Assembly: GCA_039090855.1 (NCBI GenBank)
Contig: CM077001.1
Coordinates: forward strand, 119,352,922-119,416,921
DNA length: 64,000 nucleotides
Source: Macrothele yani
Taxonomy: Eukaryota > Arthropoda > Arachnida > Araneae > Macrothelidae
Direction: 5' to 3'
In this document: piece after piece, positions 1-10,855 of the stretch
Numbering within the stretch: position 1 is the first letter of the stretch
How the letters are laid out: every line of letters begins with the position of its first letter
Translations under genes and position numbers: made by a program
The notes under the pieces: generated by a model
Seen by the model: only the letters and a program-made list of their open reading frames with translations
The model's database searches: none
What the model was told of the DNA's origin: nothing

Positions 1-99
1 TTTTGGACCATAAATTCGAAACTTTTTTCAACATATATTAGGTGTACAAATAAGTTTTAAAGGTTTTAAGAAACCGAGCATGTTATTTGAGAGAAAACA

Positions 100-1513
100 A
101 CAATACCTTTGCGAATCAAAATATGCGCCGTTATTATCTATCCCCTTACAACATCGGCCAGGGAGCCGACGAATTCCAGCCATGAAGAATACTTCGTCGT
201 GTGACGCGATGAAGTCTTCAACCCATTTTTGCACTTCGTCGCATGTCCGGAACCGTACAGCAGACAAACCATGTTGCATCTATCGAAAAAAATGATAGTC
301 TGAAGGAGCAATGTCGGGACTATACTCCGGGTGCTCCAAAACTTCCCAGCCAAACATCAATAACGTTTCCTTGACCGCTTTCGCGACATGCGGCCTGGCG
401 TTGTCATGCAGTAATTTAATGGGACGCAATCCTTTGCCTGTGAATGAACGTTTCTGACAGATTTCATGGTTCAACCGTAGCAATTGTTTCTTGTAGTGAT
501 CAGCAGTAACAGTTTGACCTTGTTCCAATAGTTCATAATAGTGCACATCCTTCATATTCCACCAGATGTACAGCAGAACTTTCTTGGAGGGAATATGGTA
601 TTTCAGTGAATAATTAATACACACAATTGACGTGGATTAGGAACATCAAACAGAAGTCATCGCTCTTTCCACGTTTATAAGTGAGTCACGGAAAAATTCT
701 CATTGGCCGCCACTGGGAATCGAACCCAAGTTCTTCCAGTTACGCGCCGGAATTGCTACCACTGCACCACAGCGGCCACGAATTCACCAGACTCACAAAC
801 GACTAACTGCCAAACCACTTGGCAGGTTGGAGTCCCGCGCAATGCTGACGATTCACCAAAGATGGTAAGCAGCAACTCAACAAATAACTAGGAGGCGAAT
901 GAATAATTAATACAAGCAATTGACGTGGATTAGGAACATCAAACAGAAGCCATCGCTCTTTCCACGTTGTCGATGTCGTTGCTTCACCCTGGTCTACCTA
1001 GTGTTTTTCGCGTTTGGGAATGTTGTACCATATCCACTTTTCACCACCCGTAACGGTTTTCCACAGGAAAGACTTTCTGTGTGAGTTTCTGTGTTGTTTA
1101 TTCAACAGATTCAAACACTTCATGACATGCTGATCCTTATTCCTTTGGCTCTGGTCATGTGGCACCCATTTTCCTTCCTTCTGAATCTATCCCATTGCGC
1201 GTAAACGATTGGAAATGGTTTGTTGAGTTATCCCCAGTTGTTCAGCTAATTCTTTTTGCGTTTGAGACGAATCTTCATCCAGCAATACTTACAGTTCTTC
1301 ATGTGCAAACTTCTGCGGGGCGCCGTTACCTTCTCGATCGCTAACATCAAAATCACCTGCTTTAAACGTTATAAATTAAAACTCACACGTGCTTTTCGAT
1401 ACAATATTCTTCCCCAGAAGAGAGCAGAAAGATGCACATGCTTTTGCAGCACTTTTTCCTTGATGAAGTTCGTAACGAATGCAGTGTCGAATAAATGCAG
1501 TATCGCTTGCCAT
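100..1513 (-). pseudogene. mariner (DD34D) transposase, broken
   Basis: Reading from an ATG at 1513 on the minus strand, an N-terminal helix-turn-helix part is followed by KAGDFDVSD, a typical mariner linker. The block around 1030-1060 should read TGDEKW but reads TGGEKW, so the first catalytic Asp is Gly. HDNARPH (388-408) carries the second Asp and SPDIAPSDYHFF (about 293-330) the third, giving the mariner DD34D pattern. The C-terminal block with RRLPGRC continues in another frame. Lesions are an in-frame stop in the N-terminal part, the SINE insertion, at least one frameshift and the lost Asp. The product cannot be active. The cut-and-paste role is family knowledge. Confidence 0.9.
609..968 (-). 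mobile_element. SINE-2 insertion (tRNA-derived) flanked by 67-bp direct repeats
   Basis: On the minus strand a tRNA-like head has an A box around TGGTGCAGTGGTAGC and a B box GGGTTCGATTCC. A tail follows with GTGACTCAC and AACGTGGAAAGAGCGATG. The same 67 bp occurs at 609-675 and 902-968 with only a few differences. This is far longer than a SINE TSD, so it is either a duplicated tail (tandem SINE) or terminal direct repeats of a composite unit. A second copy of the family lies at 57.7 kb. The insert interrupts the mariner reading frame between the DEKW block and the IWW block. Confidence 0.75.
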
Positions 1514-1690
1514 CTTTCACCTACCGATGTGCAAATGCATTTGACTGTTGGGCAAACTATTGTGCCACATTTTATACTCTGGACCAGTTACAGTCACATG
1601 ACGACAACGCGGGGGAATGTCGGATATGTAAATTAACGATATACGTCACACAAAAAAAAAACGCTTTAAAACTTATTTGTACACCTAATA

Positions 1691-2542
1691 TAATATTTTC
1701 AAACACATCTGCGAAAGTCAGAAAATCCCTCCGCAGTAATGTTAAGGCGGTTCCACTTAATTTTGATGGTGCTACAGTCAAAATTTTTGAATTAAATAAC
1801 CTGTATGTGTAATTTCATTTTTTGCTGTTTTTGTGATGACACATCAAGCTTCAGAATATCTTCCACAGCAACATCAATTTTCAGCAGCTTCAGATGATCT
1901 GAAAGTTTCCAAAATGTGGATGTTGATTTCATCATTGCTCCTCAGAAGAAAAGAACACTCATGAAATCAACATTCACATTCTGGAAACTTTTATTGTGGT
2001 TCCTTAATGAGATGAAATAACTTCCTGCATTCACTCTTCAAACTGTTTTTGTTTTCAACAAGCACGTATTTGTTGGCCTCGACGTCTTTTTCAATCTCCT
2101 TAACATTAATTTCATCCACATTAACAAATAAAGCATTAATTCTGAAACGACATGCAATGGAAATGGATGCTAGCACATCAAACGAAAGCCTCTGAATGCT
2201 TAATGCAAAAGATGCGATGTGAAAAGTAACTCTCAGTCTTATAATGTGACACGCGGGGTGTGAGAGACTGAATCAGCAGAGAAGCAGGTAACAGACATTC
2301 GCTCGCATCTTGCTCGGGCTAATCGCGCTGAAAACAAACGCAATGGAAGTATCGTTTTACGATATAGTATCGGTGAGTCTAGCGTCTGCGCAGTGGCGTC
2401 GAGCAATGGAAATCTTCGTTACTTTAAGAAAGAGACGGCAATTTTTTTGTAAAGCAAATCTTTTTCACTCCGTTAGCACTAGTATTGCGCACAAAATTCT
2501 ACAGTACGCGTTCTGCTTTTGGAATATTTTTTTCTTTTTCAA
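1691..2542. other. AT-rich stretch, no gene recognised; one imperfect inverted repeat
   Basis: No coding sequence is convincing. An imperfect inverted repeat of about 31 bp (1900-1931 against 1960-1990, core GAAAGTTTCCA / TGGAAACTTT) with a loop of about 28 bp could form a stem. I see no TIR or TSD that would define an element. Confidence 0.5.
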
Positions 2543-2992
2543 TTTTAAGTTGGAGGTCAAGTAATTTTGCTTCCTATACTTCCAATGGAAAAAGTTTTGT
2601 ACACATTTCCTTCACAATTAGTGGGCTCCCAAGGATGAAAATTTGAGCATCGATTAAAATAACTTCATATTATAACTTGGAATACTTAATATTTTCTGAA
2701 ACATAACCATAATTTTATTAAAAATCAATAACTTTTCCTTTGGTGGTGTTGAAACCAGAAAAAGATGGCCTGACCTGTACTTTGATGACGTTAGTAGACA
2801 AACAAATGTTGGATTGCATAATTATGGTTATGTTTTAGAAAATATTAAGTATTTCAAGTTATAAAATGAAGCTATTTTAATCTATGTTCAAATTTTCACC
2901 CTTGGGAACGCATTAATTGTGAAGAAAATGTGTACAGAATTTTTTCCATTGTAAGTATAGGAAGCAAAATTACTTGACGTCCACCTTAAAAA
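2543..2992. mobile_element. Fold-back MITE, copy 1
   Basis: The first about 170 bp and the last about 170 bp are inverted copies of each other, starting TTTTAAGKTGGA and including TCAAGTAATTTTGCTTCC, CACAATTA and AACATAACCATAAT. The central loop of about 100 bp carries GATGACGTTAGTAGACAAAC. It has no coding capacity. A second copy at 37378-37822 has the same arms and the loop in the opposite orientation, so this is a dispersed non-autonomous family with very long TIRs. Its autonomous partner is not visible here. Confidence 0.85.
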
Positions 2993-4381
2993 CGGAAATA
3001 AAACGGGGTCGCAATTGGGTCAGGAACACTTTGACCCGACCCGTTTGACCCTCAAGAAACTGTCTACCCGCTGACCCTCCACCTGTTTCTATCTCTGTGT
3101 AAAAGTTGTCATGCAATATACCCAGCTTCTTTTATATCGTGGCTTTATTTTCTAAATTAGAAAATCTGTGACATAAAGAATACCAATCACGATCTAGTGT
3201 TTCATTTTTAACTGTGCAAAACTAGGGCGTATTTAGAAGGGTCCAAGGGCCCTTTCCCCTAAAAATGTTTCTTTTTTTTTTTCTTTAAATGCGACTTACG
3301 TCAAAAAAATGCATTAATTTAATTAAAATCAATCAAATTATATTAAAAAATATTGCTTTCAAATTTTCTTCTATTTTTCATTAACTTTTATTTTGTTCCG
3401 ACGCATTTCAGAAACTTCCATTTTCTGTTGGTTCAAAACATTTCTACGTACGCCCCTGGCGCGAAATAATCCAGTTTTTCATAAGAACTTTAATGAATAT
3501 TTTAAACATTTAATCAGATGATGCCCTCGAGCAACGTACTTGAATTTTGCAAAACCCTGTCGATCCCTAAGCAAAAACGAACAAAATACCTGCCATGAAA
3601 AGTAAGCATGTTGGAATATATTTTCGTTAGTTGCAATTCAGAGTGAAACAAGAAACCTCCCTTAGACATCCGTCAACTTAAAAGAAAAGAAGACGCGAAT
3701 AAAAATTCTCCCTTCGTTTCTATGCCGATGGTGGATTCAAATAAACCTTGAAGAAAAAGTTAATTCAAGAATCTGTATTCATTAAGAAAAAGGAAAGAGC
3801 ACCTAGAGCGAAATTTCTTTAACGATAGTTAGAGAAAATTAAATTTGTATTACGGAGTTCTGCGAGGAGCGCCTAATCGGTGGAAGGGGGCGGAAGAAAT
3901 CGATCGCCTGGAAAACAGTCTTGCTTTAATCTAAAAGCAGGACGACCTGCTACTCTTAAGCGTACATTAAGGCGAGGATTAATTTTGCGAGAACTTTGTT
4001 ACTGAGCAGAATTAAATTTGTAAGAATCCAGCGTATGTGTGTGTGTGTGTGTGTGCGCAATGAAAAGCTCCCTTGCTTACCTAACACAAACATCTCCACT
4101 GACTGAAAGTGATTTGGTGTCACCGAACTGAACTGAAAGGATCTCGTTATCGTCACCGTGATTAGTAACTCTGAGCGCCTAATAAAACTGCAACTCAGGA
4201 AAGGAAAAGTTTTAGCACATGACACAAAAGAGGAAGAGGTTTCGTCAAATGAGGCAGCAACAGCGAATGTTGAAAGGAAATGAAACAGAAAACGGAATGT
4301 TGAAAGATAATGAAGCAGAAACATTTTCTTCTACATGCTGATGAGTTTAAGACAAAAAGTATGAAAGTTAATCTAACAGCA
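2993..4381. other. AT-rich stretch with a (GT)n microsatellite; no gene recognised
   Basis: No reading frame shows family motifs. A short GT microsatellite lies at about 4035-4057. The run near 4270-4330 (GAATGTTGAAAG... repeated) is a small local duplication. Nothing else could be supported. Confidence 0.5.
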
Positions 4382-4560
4382 TGTGACGTATATTCTAAAT
4401 TAACTTTCATTTTTAGTTCCTTTTCCTATGTACATTTGAGTTTGTTCTCCTTTATACTTCTAAACTTAACGTGATATCTTCCCTCTCTCATTGAATGAGG
4501 TTGGCAACACAGTTCAGGTCAGAGAGAAAGTCACGTATGAATTAAATAACAACGACAGAT
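4382..4560 (+). repeat. Partial copy of the LTR-like repeat also found at 59.2 kb
   Basis: Starting at TGTGACGTATATTCTAAATT the sequence matches the reverse complement of the insertion at 59168-59583. Identity is clear for about 30 bp and weaker similarity continues for about 150 bp (CCTATGTA, TTGGCAACA, GAGATAAA-type blocks). It looks like an old or truncated copy. Confidence 0.55.
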
Positions 4561-4636
4561 AAAAAAAGACGATACGGCAGTTGCTCATGGGGATGTGTAT
4601 GTAGCCGTTCGACCGCTAAGATAAAAAGTGAAGTTT

Positions 4637-4863
4637 TTCTTTTTTTTTTTTTTTGATTGGAGGTTTAACGACCACCGTGAGCAACTCAATGGGCTATAAG
4701 CAGTCTCCCGTCCTTAATTTAGGGTCACTGGTTCCAGGGAAGGGAGAGAGCCAGTGCCGTAAGACAAACACAACATCCATGCCTCACTGGGATTCGAACC
4801 CGGACCCCGTTCGGACGAATGATCAGAGGCCATCGCTTAGACCACTGCGCCACCGGAGCGGCC
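4637..4863 (-). mobile_element. SINE-1 (tRNA-derived SINE), full length
   Basis: SINE-1 has a tRNA-like head (A box TGGCGCAGTGGTCTAAGCG, B box GGGTTCGAATCCC), a unique body of about 140 bp (TTGTGTTTGTCTTACGGCAC, GACGGGCGACTGCTTATAG) and a poly-A tail after CCTCCAATCA. This copy is in reverse, with the poly-T at its left. It is flanked by an exact 11-bp TSD, AAGTGAAGTTT (4626-4636 and 4864-4874), proof of retroposition. Mobility is presumably driven by a LINE elsewhere in the genome. Confidence 0.93.
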
Positions 4864-4934
4864 AAGTGAAGTTTACCTGCTGTGTTATATGTTGGATGGA
4901 CATAAAGATTTCTGGACCAATAAAGAAAAAAGTT

Positions 4935-5159
4935 GCCGCCCCGGTGGCGCAGTGGTCTAAGCGATGGCTTCTGATCATTCGTCCGAAAGGGGTGCGGGTT
5001 CGAATCCCGGTGAGGTATGGCTGTTGTGTTTGTCTTACGGCAGTGGCTCTCTCCTTCCCTGGAACTTGTGGCCCTACATTAGGGAGGGGTGACTGCTTAT
5101 AGTCCATTGAGTTGCTCACGGTGGTCGTTAAACCTCCAATCAAAATTTAAAAAAAAAAA
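4935..5159 (+). mobile_element. SINE-1, full length
   Basis: Head to poly-A copy in forward orientation, with intact A and B boxes and the tail CCTCCAATCAAAA. It lies only 71 bp from the oppositely oriented copy at 4637, so the pair forms a large imperfect inverted repeat. The flanks share AAAAAAGTT, a likely TSD. Confidence 0.93.
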
Positions 5160-5454
5160 GTTATCGTAAGTTGACTTCTGTTTATATTTCGTCTGGTCGT
5201 AAAAGCTTAATTAGGAACTCTTGTATCGTATTCTTATTTAGTTCAACGTTCCTTAGTCATGGTTTTAGACATAGCGTAACATCAATCTTGCTCTCGAAAA
5301 AGATATTACGTCATAAGCAATATGAAATTGACTAGTGTCATATTTTTAAAACAGTGTTAATGGTGTCTATCAGAGTGTTTCTGAAAACATGCGCAATCTT
5401 GTGCGTGCGCCGACCAAGAAAATTGTGAATCAAAAATTACTATCCTCAGAGGGG

Positions 5455-5571
5455 GCCGCTCTTGTGGCGCAGTGGTCTGACTTTTGTCCATTCTTCCGAG
5501 ATGAATCCGGGTTCGAATCCCGGTGTGGCATGGATGTTGTGTTTGTCTTACGGCACTGGCTCTCTACTTTG
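5455..5571 (+). mobile_element. SINE-1 fragment, 3' truncated
   Basis: The head and start of the body are recognisable (GTGGCGCAGTGGTCT, GGTTCGAATCCCGGTG, GTTTGTCTTACGGCAC). Similarity ends after CTGGCTCTCTAC. It is more diverged than most copies and has no tail. Confidence 0.8.
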
Positions 5572-5869
5572 AATAGACTATCCTGTACCGTTCTGTGGCA
5601 ACACATAGGTGTTTGTGTGGCAAGAAACAGCGGGAATTAATTCAAGCACCTAATATTAAACTATTGTATAAAAATAACATTTAAGTAGTCATATTTGTAA
5701 TCGTTGAAATATGGTTCATTAAAAAAAAGACTGTGGGACCTATCTTACCCCAATATGAATAATGTTGTATGAATAGTACATAGTCAGCAATAGTAAATGT
5801 TTCCCCCAAATTCTCCTTCAGAAAATGGTTTCCAAACATAAAATACAGCTAGACCGTAAATTGACCCCA

Positions 5870-6470
5870 ACTAACAGACAGGTGGTATACCAATTCGTGC
5901 GATTAACAGTCGGCTAAGATACTGATTGTCCGAAGAAAGAGGTTTCACTGCCACTGATTGTAGCAATCAACAAATGCCTAGATAACTGACTGTCACAACT
6001 GACATATAGCTAGGTCACTAACTGCCTCAACGAACGCATGGCTAGAACACTTATTGCCATCATAAAGAGGTGACCGAGTCATTGATCTTTCACTACCGGA
6101 AATAAAATATGGCTAATCCCCTGATAGTCCCAGCATAAATGTGTCTACGCCACTAATTGCAGCAACTAACCTAGGTCACTAAATGCTGATACGAACACAC
6201 TGAATTGCCGTCGATTGCCACAGACAATAAATGGCAAAGTAAATGATTGCCGCAACCAACAGATGACTAGGACATTGAAGCCACAACAAAGAGGTGGTCG
6301 AACCACAGATCCCTGATTGCCGGAACTAAAAGATACCTAATCCAATTGTTTTCCCGGAACAGAGGTGGCTAGGCCACTAATTGCCACACTTTACCAAAGA
6401 CTAGGCGGCTGAATACCAAAACAACAAATCGGTAGGCTACTGCTTGCCTCAAAGAGGGCTGCGGATGACC
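5870..6470. repeat. Degenerate ~32-bp minisatellite, block 1
   Basis: Irregular tandem units approximate GGCTAGGCCACTGATTGCCG followed by CAACTAACAGAT. Words such as GCTAG, CACTGATTGCC, GCAACTAA and AGATGGC recur every 30-40 bp with heavy drift. Further blocks lie at 8690-9385, 10775-10855 and 15075-15440. The pieces read as one ancient array of about 1.7 kb broken by later insertions. Confidence 0.8.
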
Positions 6471-6557
6471 TAGTAGTCAACGTTCGTGACTGCTGTGGAA
6501 GAGTCTCGGGTTTGATCCTACGCAGGTTCGAACGTTTGAACCGTTAAATATACGCCT

Positions 6558-6769
6558 GCCGTCCCGGTGGTCTAAGCCATGGCTTCTGATCATTCGGCCG
6601 AGATGGGTCCGGCTTCCAATCTCGTCAGGCATGGATGTTTTGCTTGTCTTACGGCACTGGATCTCTCCTTACTCTGGATCCAGTAGCCCTAAATTAGAGA
6701 CGGGCTACTACTTATAGTCCACTGAGTTGCTCACAGTCGTTGTTAAACCCCCAATTAAAAAGAAAAAAA
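6558..6769 (+). mobile_element. SINE-1, diverged
   Basis: A full-length but mutated copy. The A box is damaged (part of GGCGCAGTGG is missing), the B box is weak (GGCTTCCAATCTCG), the body is clear and the tail is CCCCCAATTAAAAA. Its drift suggests an older insertion. Confidence 0.85.
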
Positions 6770-6979
6770 TATCCGCCGTGCGTCGAATGGGCATCTTAAG
6801 CTGTCGGACACTGGCTACTGGCCACTCGATAATAAATAAGGGCGTCTTCCTCCCACTATCCACCTCGCTTCCGTGTAAATTTCCTGTTGGGCACTTTAAC
6901 CCAAATCTCCTAGCTTTCTACTTCAAAGGGTTGTTAAAGACTTGTGGTCAGACATTCCCTTTCTAAAATCCTCTACATA

Positions 6980-8663
6980 CACTGGTGTGCAAAAATTAAG
7001 GACGAAGAGGAGAAATTAGCATAACAGCGGAACGAGCAGGCAGAAAAGACCGAAAGACCACCCAGGACATAGACTAGCGTCCGGTACGGTAGGGCATGCG
7101 CATATATGCAGAGTGACGTGGGGGAGGGGGAGTGTCGGAAGGGTATAAAGCACACGGGAGGTGTACGCTCAGCAATTCGGTGAAAGCTATTGCACAGTGT
7201 ACATCGGTTTGAACGAAGTCGAGTTGCTGCCACCGTGTGATATGGCCAACAGGCAATCCAGTAGATGACTTCTGGATGACTACCCGAGGTCGCGTCATTG
7301 GGAAGTTGGAAGAAGGTCGAAGTGTGACTAGTGTGGCTGAGGAGTTCGGGATCGCCAACAGCATCGTATCACGAGCTTGGAGAGCATTTCAAACTACAGG
7401 TACAGCTGTCCGAGAGTTTAGCCGTGGTCGTCCACGAGCAATCACGGCGGCGGACGACCGGTATATTGTCCTACAGGCGAGAAGAGACAGACGGCAGACA
7501 GCGAGAGAAATCACAAGGCACATGCAAAAGACAACTGGACGTCCGTTATCGCGTTTTACCGTGGCCAGGAGGCTGCACAAAGGTGGTCTATTTGCACGAC
7601 GACCAGTACGGTGTGTGTCATTAACGCCTGCTGATCAGAGACGGCGGTTTCTGTGACGCTTGGCAGCACATCACCAGCCGTCCGCAACGATTCCGCACCT
7701 GCGATTGGCGCCACTAGAGGAATAGGCCGCGATGAACACAATAACTGGACACATCAGCGATGGGGTCGAGTTCTCTTTACGGATGAGAGCCGATTTAGTC
7801 TGACGAGCGATTATGGACGTATACACATCTGGAGAGAGCAGGGAACACGCAATCACACCTCCAACATCATCGAAAGGGACCGGTTTGGAGGTGGCGGAGC
7901 TCTCGTTTGGGCGGCATCAGGCTTTGTAGCCGTACTAACCTCCACATCTTCCAAGGAGGTTCAGTTACTGGTGTCCGCTATTGTACCGAGGTTCTCCTGC
8001 CTCACGTGCGTTTGTTTAGAGGTGCTGTGGGTCCTGAGTTCCTCTTCATGGACGACAACGTTGCACCTCATCGTACAGTGGCTGTCGTGGCAGAGCGAAG
8101 ATCTTTGCTTGATGTTACTGGTCCACGTTAAATGTCTGTATTAATGTCGCAGAGCTGTTGGAGAGTGAAGATATTCAACGCATGGATTGGCCCGCAAGGT
8201 CCCCGGACCTAAATTCAATCGAACACGTGAGGGACCTTCTCGGGAGACGCTTGGCAGCACATCACCAGCCGTCCGCAACGATTCCGCACCTGCGATTGGC
8301 GCCACTAGAGGAATAGGCCGCGATGCCTCAACAGCTCCTTGACAACCTCGTCCTCAGCATGGACAGACGTTGTAAATCCTGCAACGCAGTCAGGGGTGAT
8401 CATATCCCTTACTAAAGACTGGATTTTTCTTGACAGCCGCCGGTCACATGGATTTTTCTGTCTTCTGTCCAGTTGTGCTCGAAGCTACCTTTTCAATAAA
8501 GTGCCTTTGTATCCTTTGGATTCCTTGTTTGGACGGTTTTGCTCACTTGTCCCATATTCTTACATCTTGGGGATCTTATGGTATGATTTGAGTCGATGTG
8601 GAGCACTTCTGCACGACGTTACATTCGAAAAACTGCCTCGTCCTTAATTTTTGCACGCCAGTG
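6980..8663 (+). mobile_element. Tc1-like element a, with TIRs and TA target duplication
   Basis: The left end is CACTGGTGTGCAAAAATTAA. The right end is its reverse complement with one or two changes. TA flanks both ends (6978-6979 and 8664-8665). The 1684-bp length is a little above the Tc1-like norm, partly because of an 80-bp internal duplication. The element splits the 32-bp minisatellite. Confidence 0.93.
7237..8415 (+). pseudogene. Tc1-like (DD34E) transposase with internal 80-bp duplication
   Basis: The N-terminal paired-type helix-turn-helix is readable (KLEEGRSVTSVAEEFGIANS, then SRGRPRAITAADDRYI). The first catalytic Asp is in LFTDESRF (about 7780), the second in FMDDNVAPH (about 8050) and the Glu in SPDLNSIEH (about 8215). 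The catalytic triad is therefore intact. Frame is lost at 7655, where 80 bp copied from 8246-8325 are inserted, and again near 7905 and 8130. Without the duplication the sequence would run from RRRFLW straight into the block with EHNNWT, as usual in the family. No product is expected. Confidence 0.9.
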
Positions 8664-8689
8664 TAAGATATGAAATGCTTGCTTCAACT

Positions 8690-9385
8690 AAAAGACAGAG
8701 CTACGTAAATGTTTGCAGAAACAGACAGAAAACTGAGCCACTGATTCATGGAAACTGCAAATGATTAGGTAATTGATTACCGCAACTAATAGATGACTAG
8801 ACTGCCGCAACTAAAGCACAGCTAGGACACTGATAGTCACAACTAGGAGGGGTTAAGCCGTAGATACCTGATTGCCGGAACTACAAGATGGCTAATCCCC
8901 TTCCTGTTCCACCACAGAGGTGGCTAGACCACTAATTGCCGCACCTAGCCCATGCCTAGGCCTCTGAATACAGAGACCAAAAGATGGATGGGTCAGTGAC
9001 TTCCGCAACTAATGATGGCAAATAAAGGATTGCCCCAACTGATGAGCGGCTAGGGCACTGATTACCGGAAACCAGAAAATAGCTGGGTAAATGATTGCCA
9101 CAAAAAACCGAATGCAAGGCCATTTATAGGCACACCTAATAGATGTCCTGGCAACTGATGGCTGCAAAAGGGAGAGACTGCCGCTACTAACTGAAGATAG
9201 AGCCATTGATTACCATACCTAACAGATGGGCAGAAAATTGAGTGTCGCAGCTAAAACACAGTGAAACTGCTTGCCAAAACCAATAAATGGCCACACCACT
9301 GACTTCCGCAGGTTAGAAATATTCAGTCCACTGGTTGTCAGAAATACGGTAACTATGCCTCTGGTTCACGCAGAAAATAATAATA
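8690..9385. repeat. Degenerate ~32-bp minisatellite, block 2
   Basis: Same unit as at 5870-6470 (CACTGATT, GCCGCAACTAA, AGATGGCTA). The stretch 8840-8972 aligns with 6288-6420 over about 130 bp (TGATTGCCGGAACTA, AGAGGTGGCTAG, CCTAGGCC), so larger segments of the array were also duplicated. Confidence 0.8.
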
Positions 9386-10774
9386 CACTTACGGACAATG
9401 AAATTTGCGCACCAAGAAGGAAGCATCGGATTTAACTGAAATTTTATGGACGTAATATTACAGATGAATGATACACATAATTACAGAGGGATCTGTGGCA
9501 CGCAGTCCGGTCATCTACAATAGCACGTTGCACCACCTCGTGAGGCGATACATGCTGCAATACGGTCCCGCATGGAGTCGAACAGACGCCTGATGTTATC
9601 CTGTGGCGGACTGGCCCACACGTGTTGGACGGTGTGCTTCAAATCCCGGATAGCGCGGAACGGCAGTAGCCGGCGTTTCAACAAGTCAGACACATGCTCG
9701 ATAGGGGACATGTCCGGGGAGCGGGCAGGCTATGGAAGTGTTTGAACATGACGTAGACAGTCCTGGGCAATACGAGCCGTGTGCGGGCGGGCATTATAAT
9801 GCTGATATAGCGCACCTGGAATCCCGGCCAGGAATGGGAGCGCATGTGGTCGTAGGATCTCATCCACATATCGCTGGCCTGTAAATGATCCACGTACCAC
9901 TACTAGAGCTGATCGGCTATCGTAGGCAACGGCTCCCCAGACCGTAATGTCTGCATTAGGGGAGGTGTGCCGCTCGATAGCGAGGTTGGGATAGTGCCGT
10001 TGACACAGGTACCTCCACTGGACACGATGATCACCTGACCTCAAAACGAAGCGGCACTCATCGCTAAACACCACACGTCACCGGTTTGTGACGTTCGGCG
10101 TCGGTCTGGCCTGGCACCACTGCTCATGGAGCCCGCGATGGCGATGTTCCGGTGTTAATGGCAGGACACGTTAAGGGGCGTTGGGGTAGCATATGCGCTC
10201 CCGCTAGGCGTCGAGAAAATTTGTGGGCACACAGGATCCACTGTATCTGCCTGCAATGTGGACCGTGTCCCCGTGGGATCCGTTCGTGCCTGGCGCACGA
10301 TCCGTTGATCCTCTCTTCCGGTGGTCCTCCTGGTTTGTCCGGAGCCGCCCCGCCGTGTGGTAGTGCCGTCACGTGACCACTGCTCCCAAAACAGCCCGAC
10401 GGTATGGTCAGAGCTATTCACGTGGCGGGCCATACGGCACGCCGACCACCCTGCGGTTTTCAGCCCGATGATCAGGCCTCCTCAAAGTCTGTAAGTTGCG
10501 TAAATCGAAGTCTCTGGCGTCAACCCGGTATTCTTGTCACTCTGTACTCTTGCTTGCGCCGGCCGGTGCTTTTCGCTTTCATGGGGTATCGACTACACAC
10601 GCCGGTTTCCGAGGCTACCGGTTCCTGCTTGCAGCGCTACAACAGGATGGGCAGTCATACGCAACCGCAACAAACGTGGATCATTTGCATACCACACGCA
10701 CTCTAGCTATTTCCAAAGTTTCGCGGTTGCAGCATGTTTTCTTTTAGGTGCGCAAATTTCATTGTCCGAGAGTG
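9386..10774 (-). mobile_element. Tc1-like element b, with TIRs and TA target duplication
   Basis: TIRs contain CGGACAATGAAATTTGCGCA at both ends. TA is duplicated at 9384-9385 and 10775-10776. The 1389-bp length is normal for an autonomous Tc1-like element. It is inserted in the 32-bp minisatellite, which resumes immediately on the right. Confidence 0.93.
9511..10433 (-). pseudogene. Tc1-like transposase b, catalytic residue lost
   Basis: Read on the minus strand, the N-terminal part starts near 10433 (MARHVNSSDHTVGLFWEQWS). VFSDECRF (about 10065) holds the first Asp. The second block reads YQHYNARPH where DNARPH is expected, an Asp-to-Tyr change that abolishes catalysis. SPDMSPIEH (about 9710) holds the Glu. 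One Trp codon has become TAG at 9730, with the frame open on both sides, and a frameshift lies between about 10080 and 10150. The end reads CIASRGGATCY, close to the family C-terminus. Confidence 0.88.
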
Positions 10775-10855
10775 TAGATCGTAAGGTTATTGATTGCCGC
10801 ATATACCACACGGCGGGACTACTAATTGCCATAATTAACAGATGGTTATACTTAT
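10775..10855. repeat. Degenerate ~32-bp minisatellite, block 3
   Basis: A short continuation of the array (TTATTGATTGCCGCA, CTACTAATTGCC, TAACAGATGG) between Tc1-like element b and the block of insertions that follows. Confidence 0.7.

Larger units (their letters stand above)
38..1688 (-). mobile_element. mariner element A, full length with TIRs, interrupted by a SINE
   Basis: The left end reads TTAGGTGTACAAATAAGTTT and the right end is its exact reverse complement. TA dinucleotides flank both ends (36-37 and 1689-1690), the normal mariner target duplication. The 1651-bp length exceeds the usual 1.3 kb because about 360 bp of SINE-2 sequence sits at 609-968. Without it the element is about 1.29 kb, typical of mariner. 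The TIRs resemble those of the mariner at 42.6 kb (TTAGGTGCGCAACTTAATT), so the two are probably related subfamilies. Confidence 0.93.

Noticed and set aside
609..968. A TRIM (tiny LTR element) because of 67-bp direct repeats
   Set aside because: The repeats are SINE tails, the interior is a tRNA-like promoter and not a primer-binding site, and there is no polypurine tract. A SINE composite is simpler.
5389..5640. Protein-coding gene overlapping 5.4-5.6 kb
   Set aside because: Most of the frame is the SINE-1 head and body, with no start context or conserved domain.
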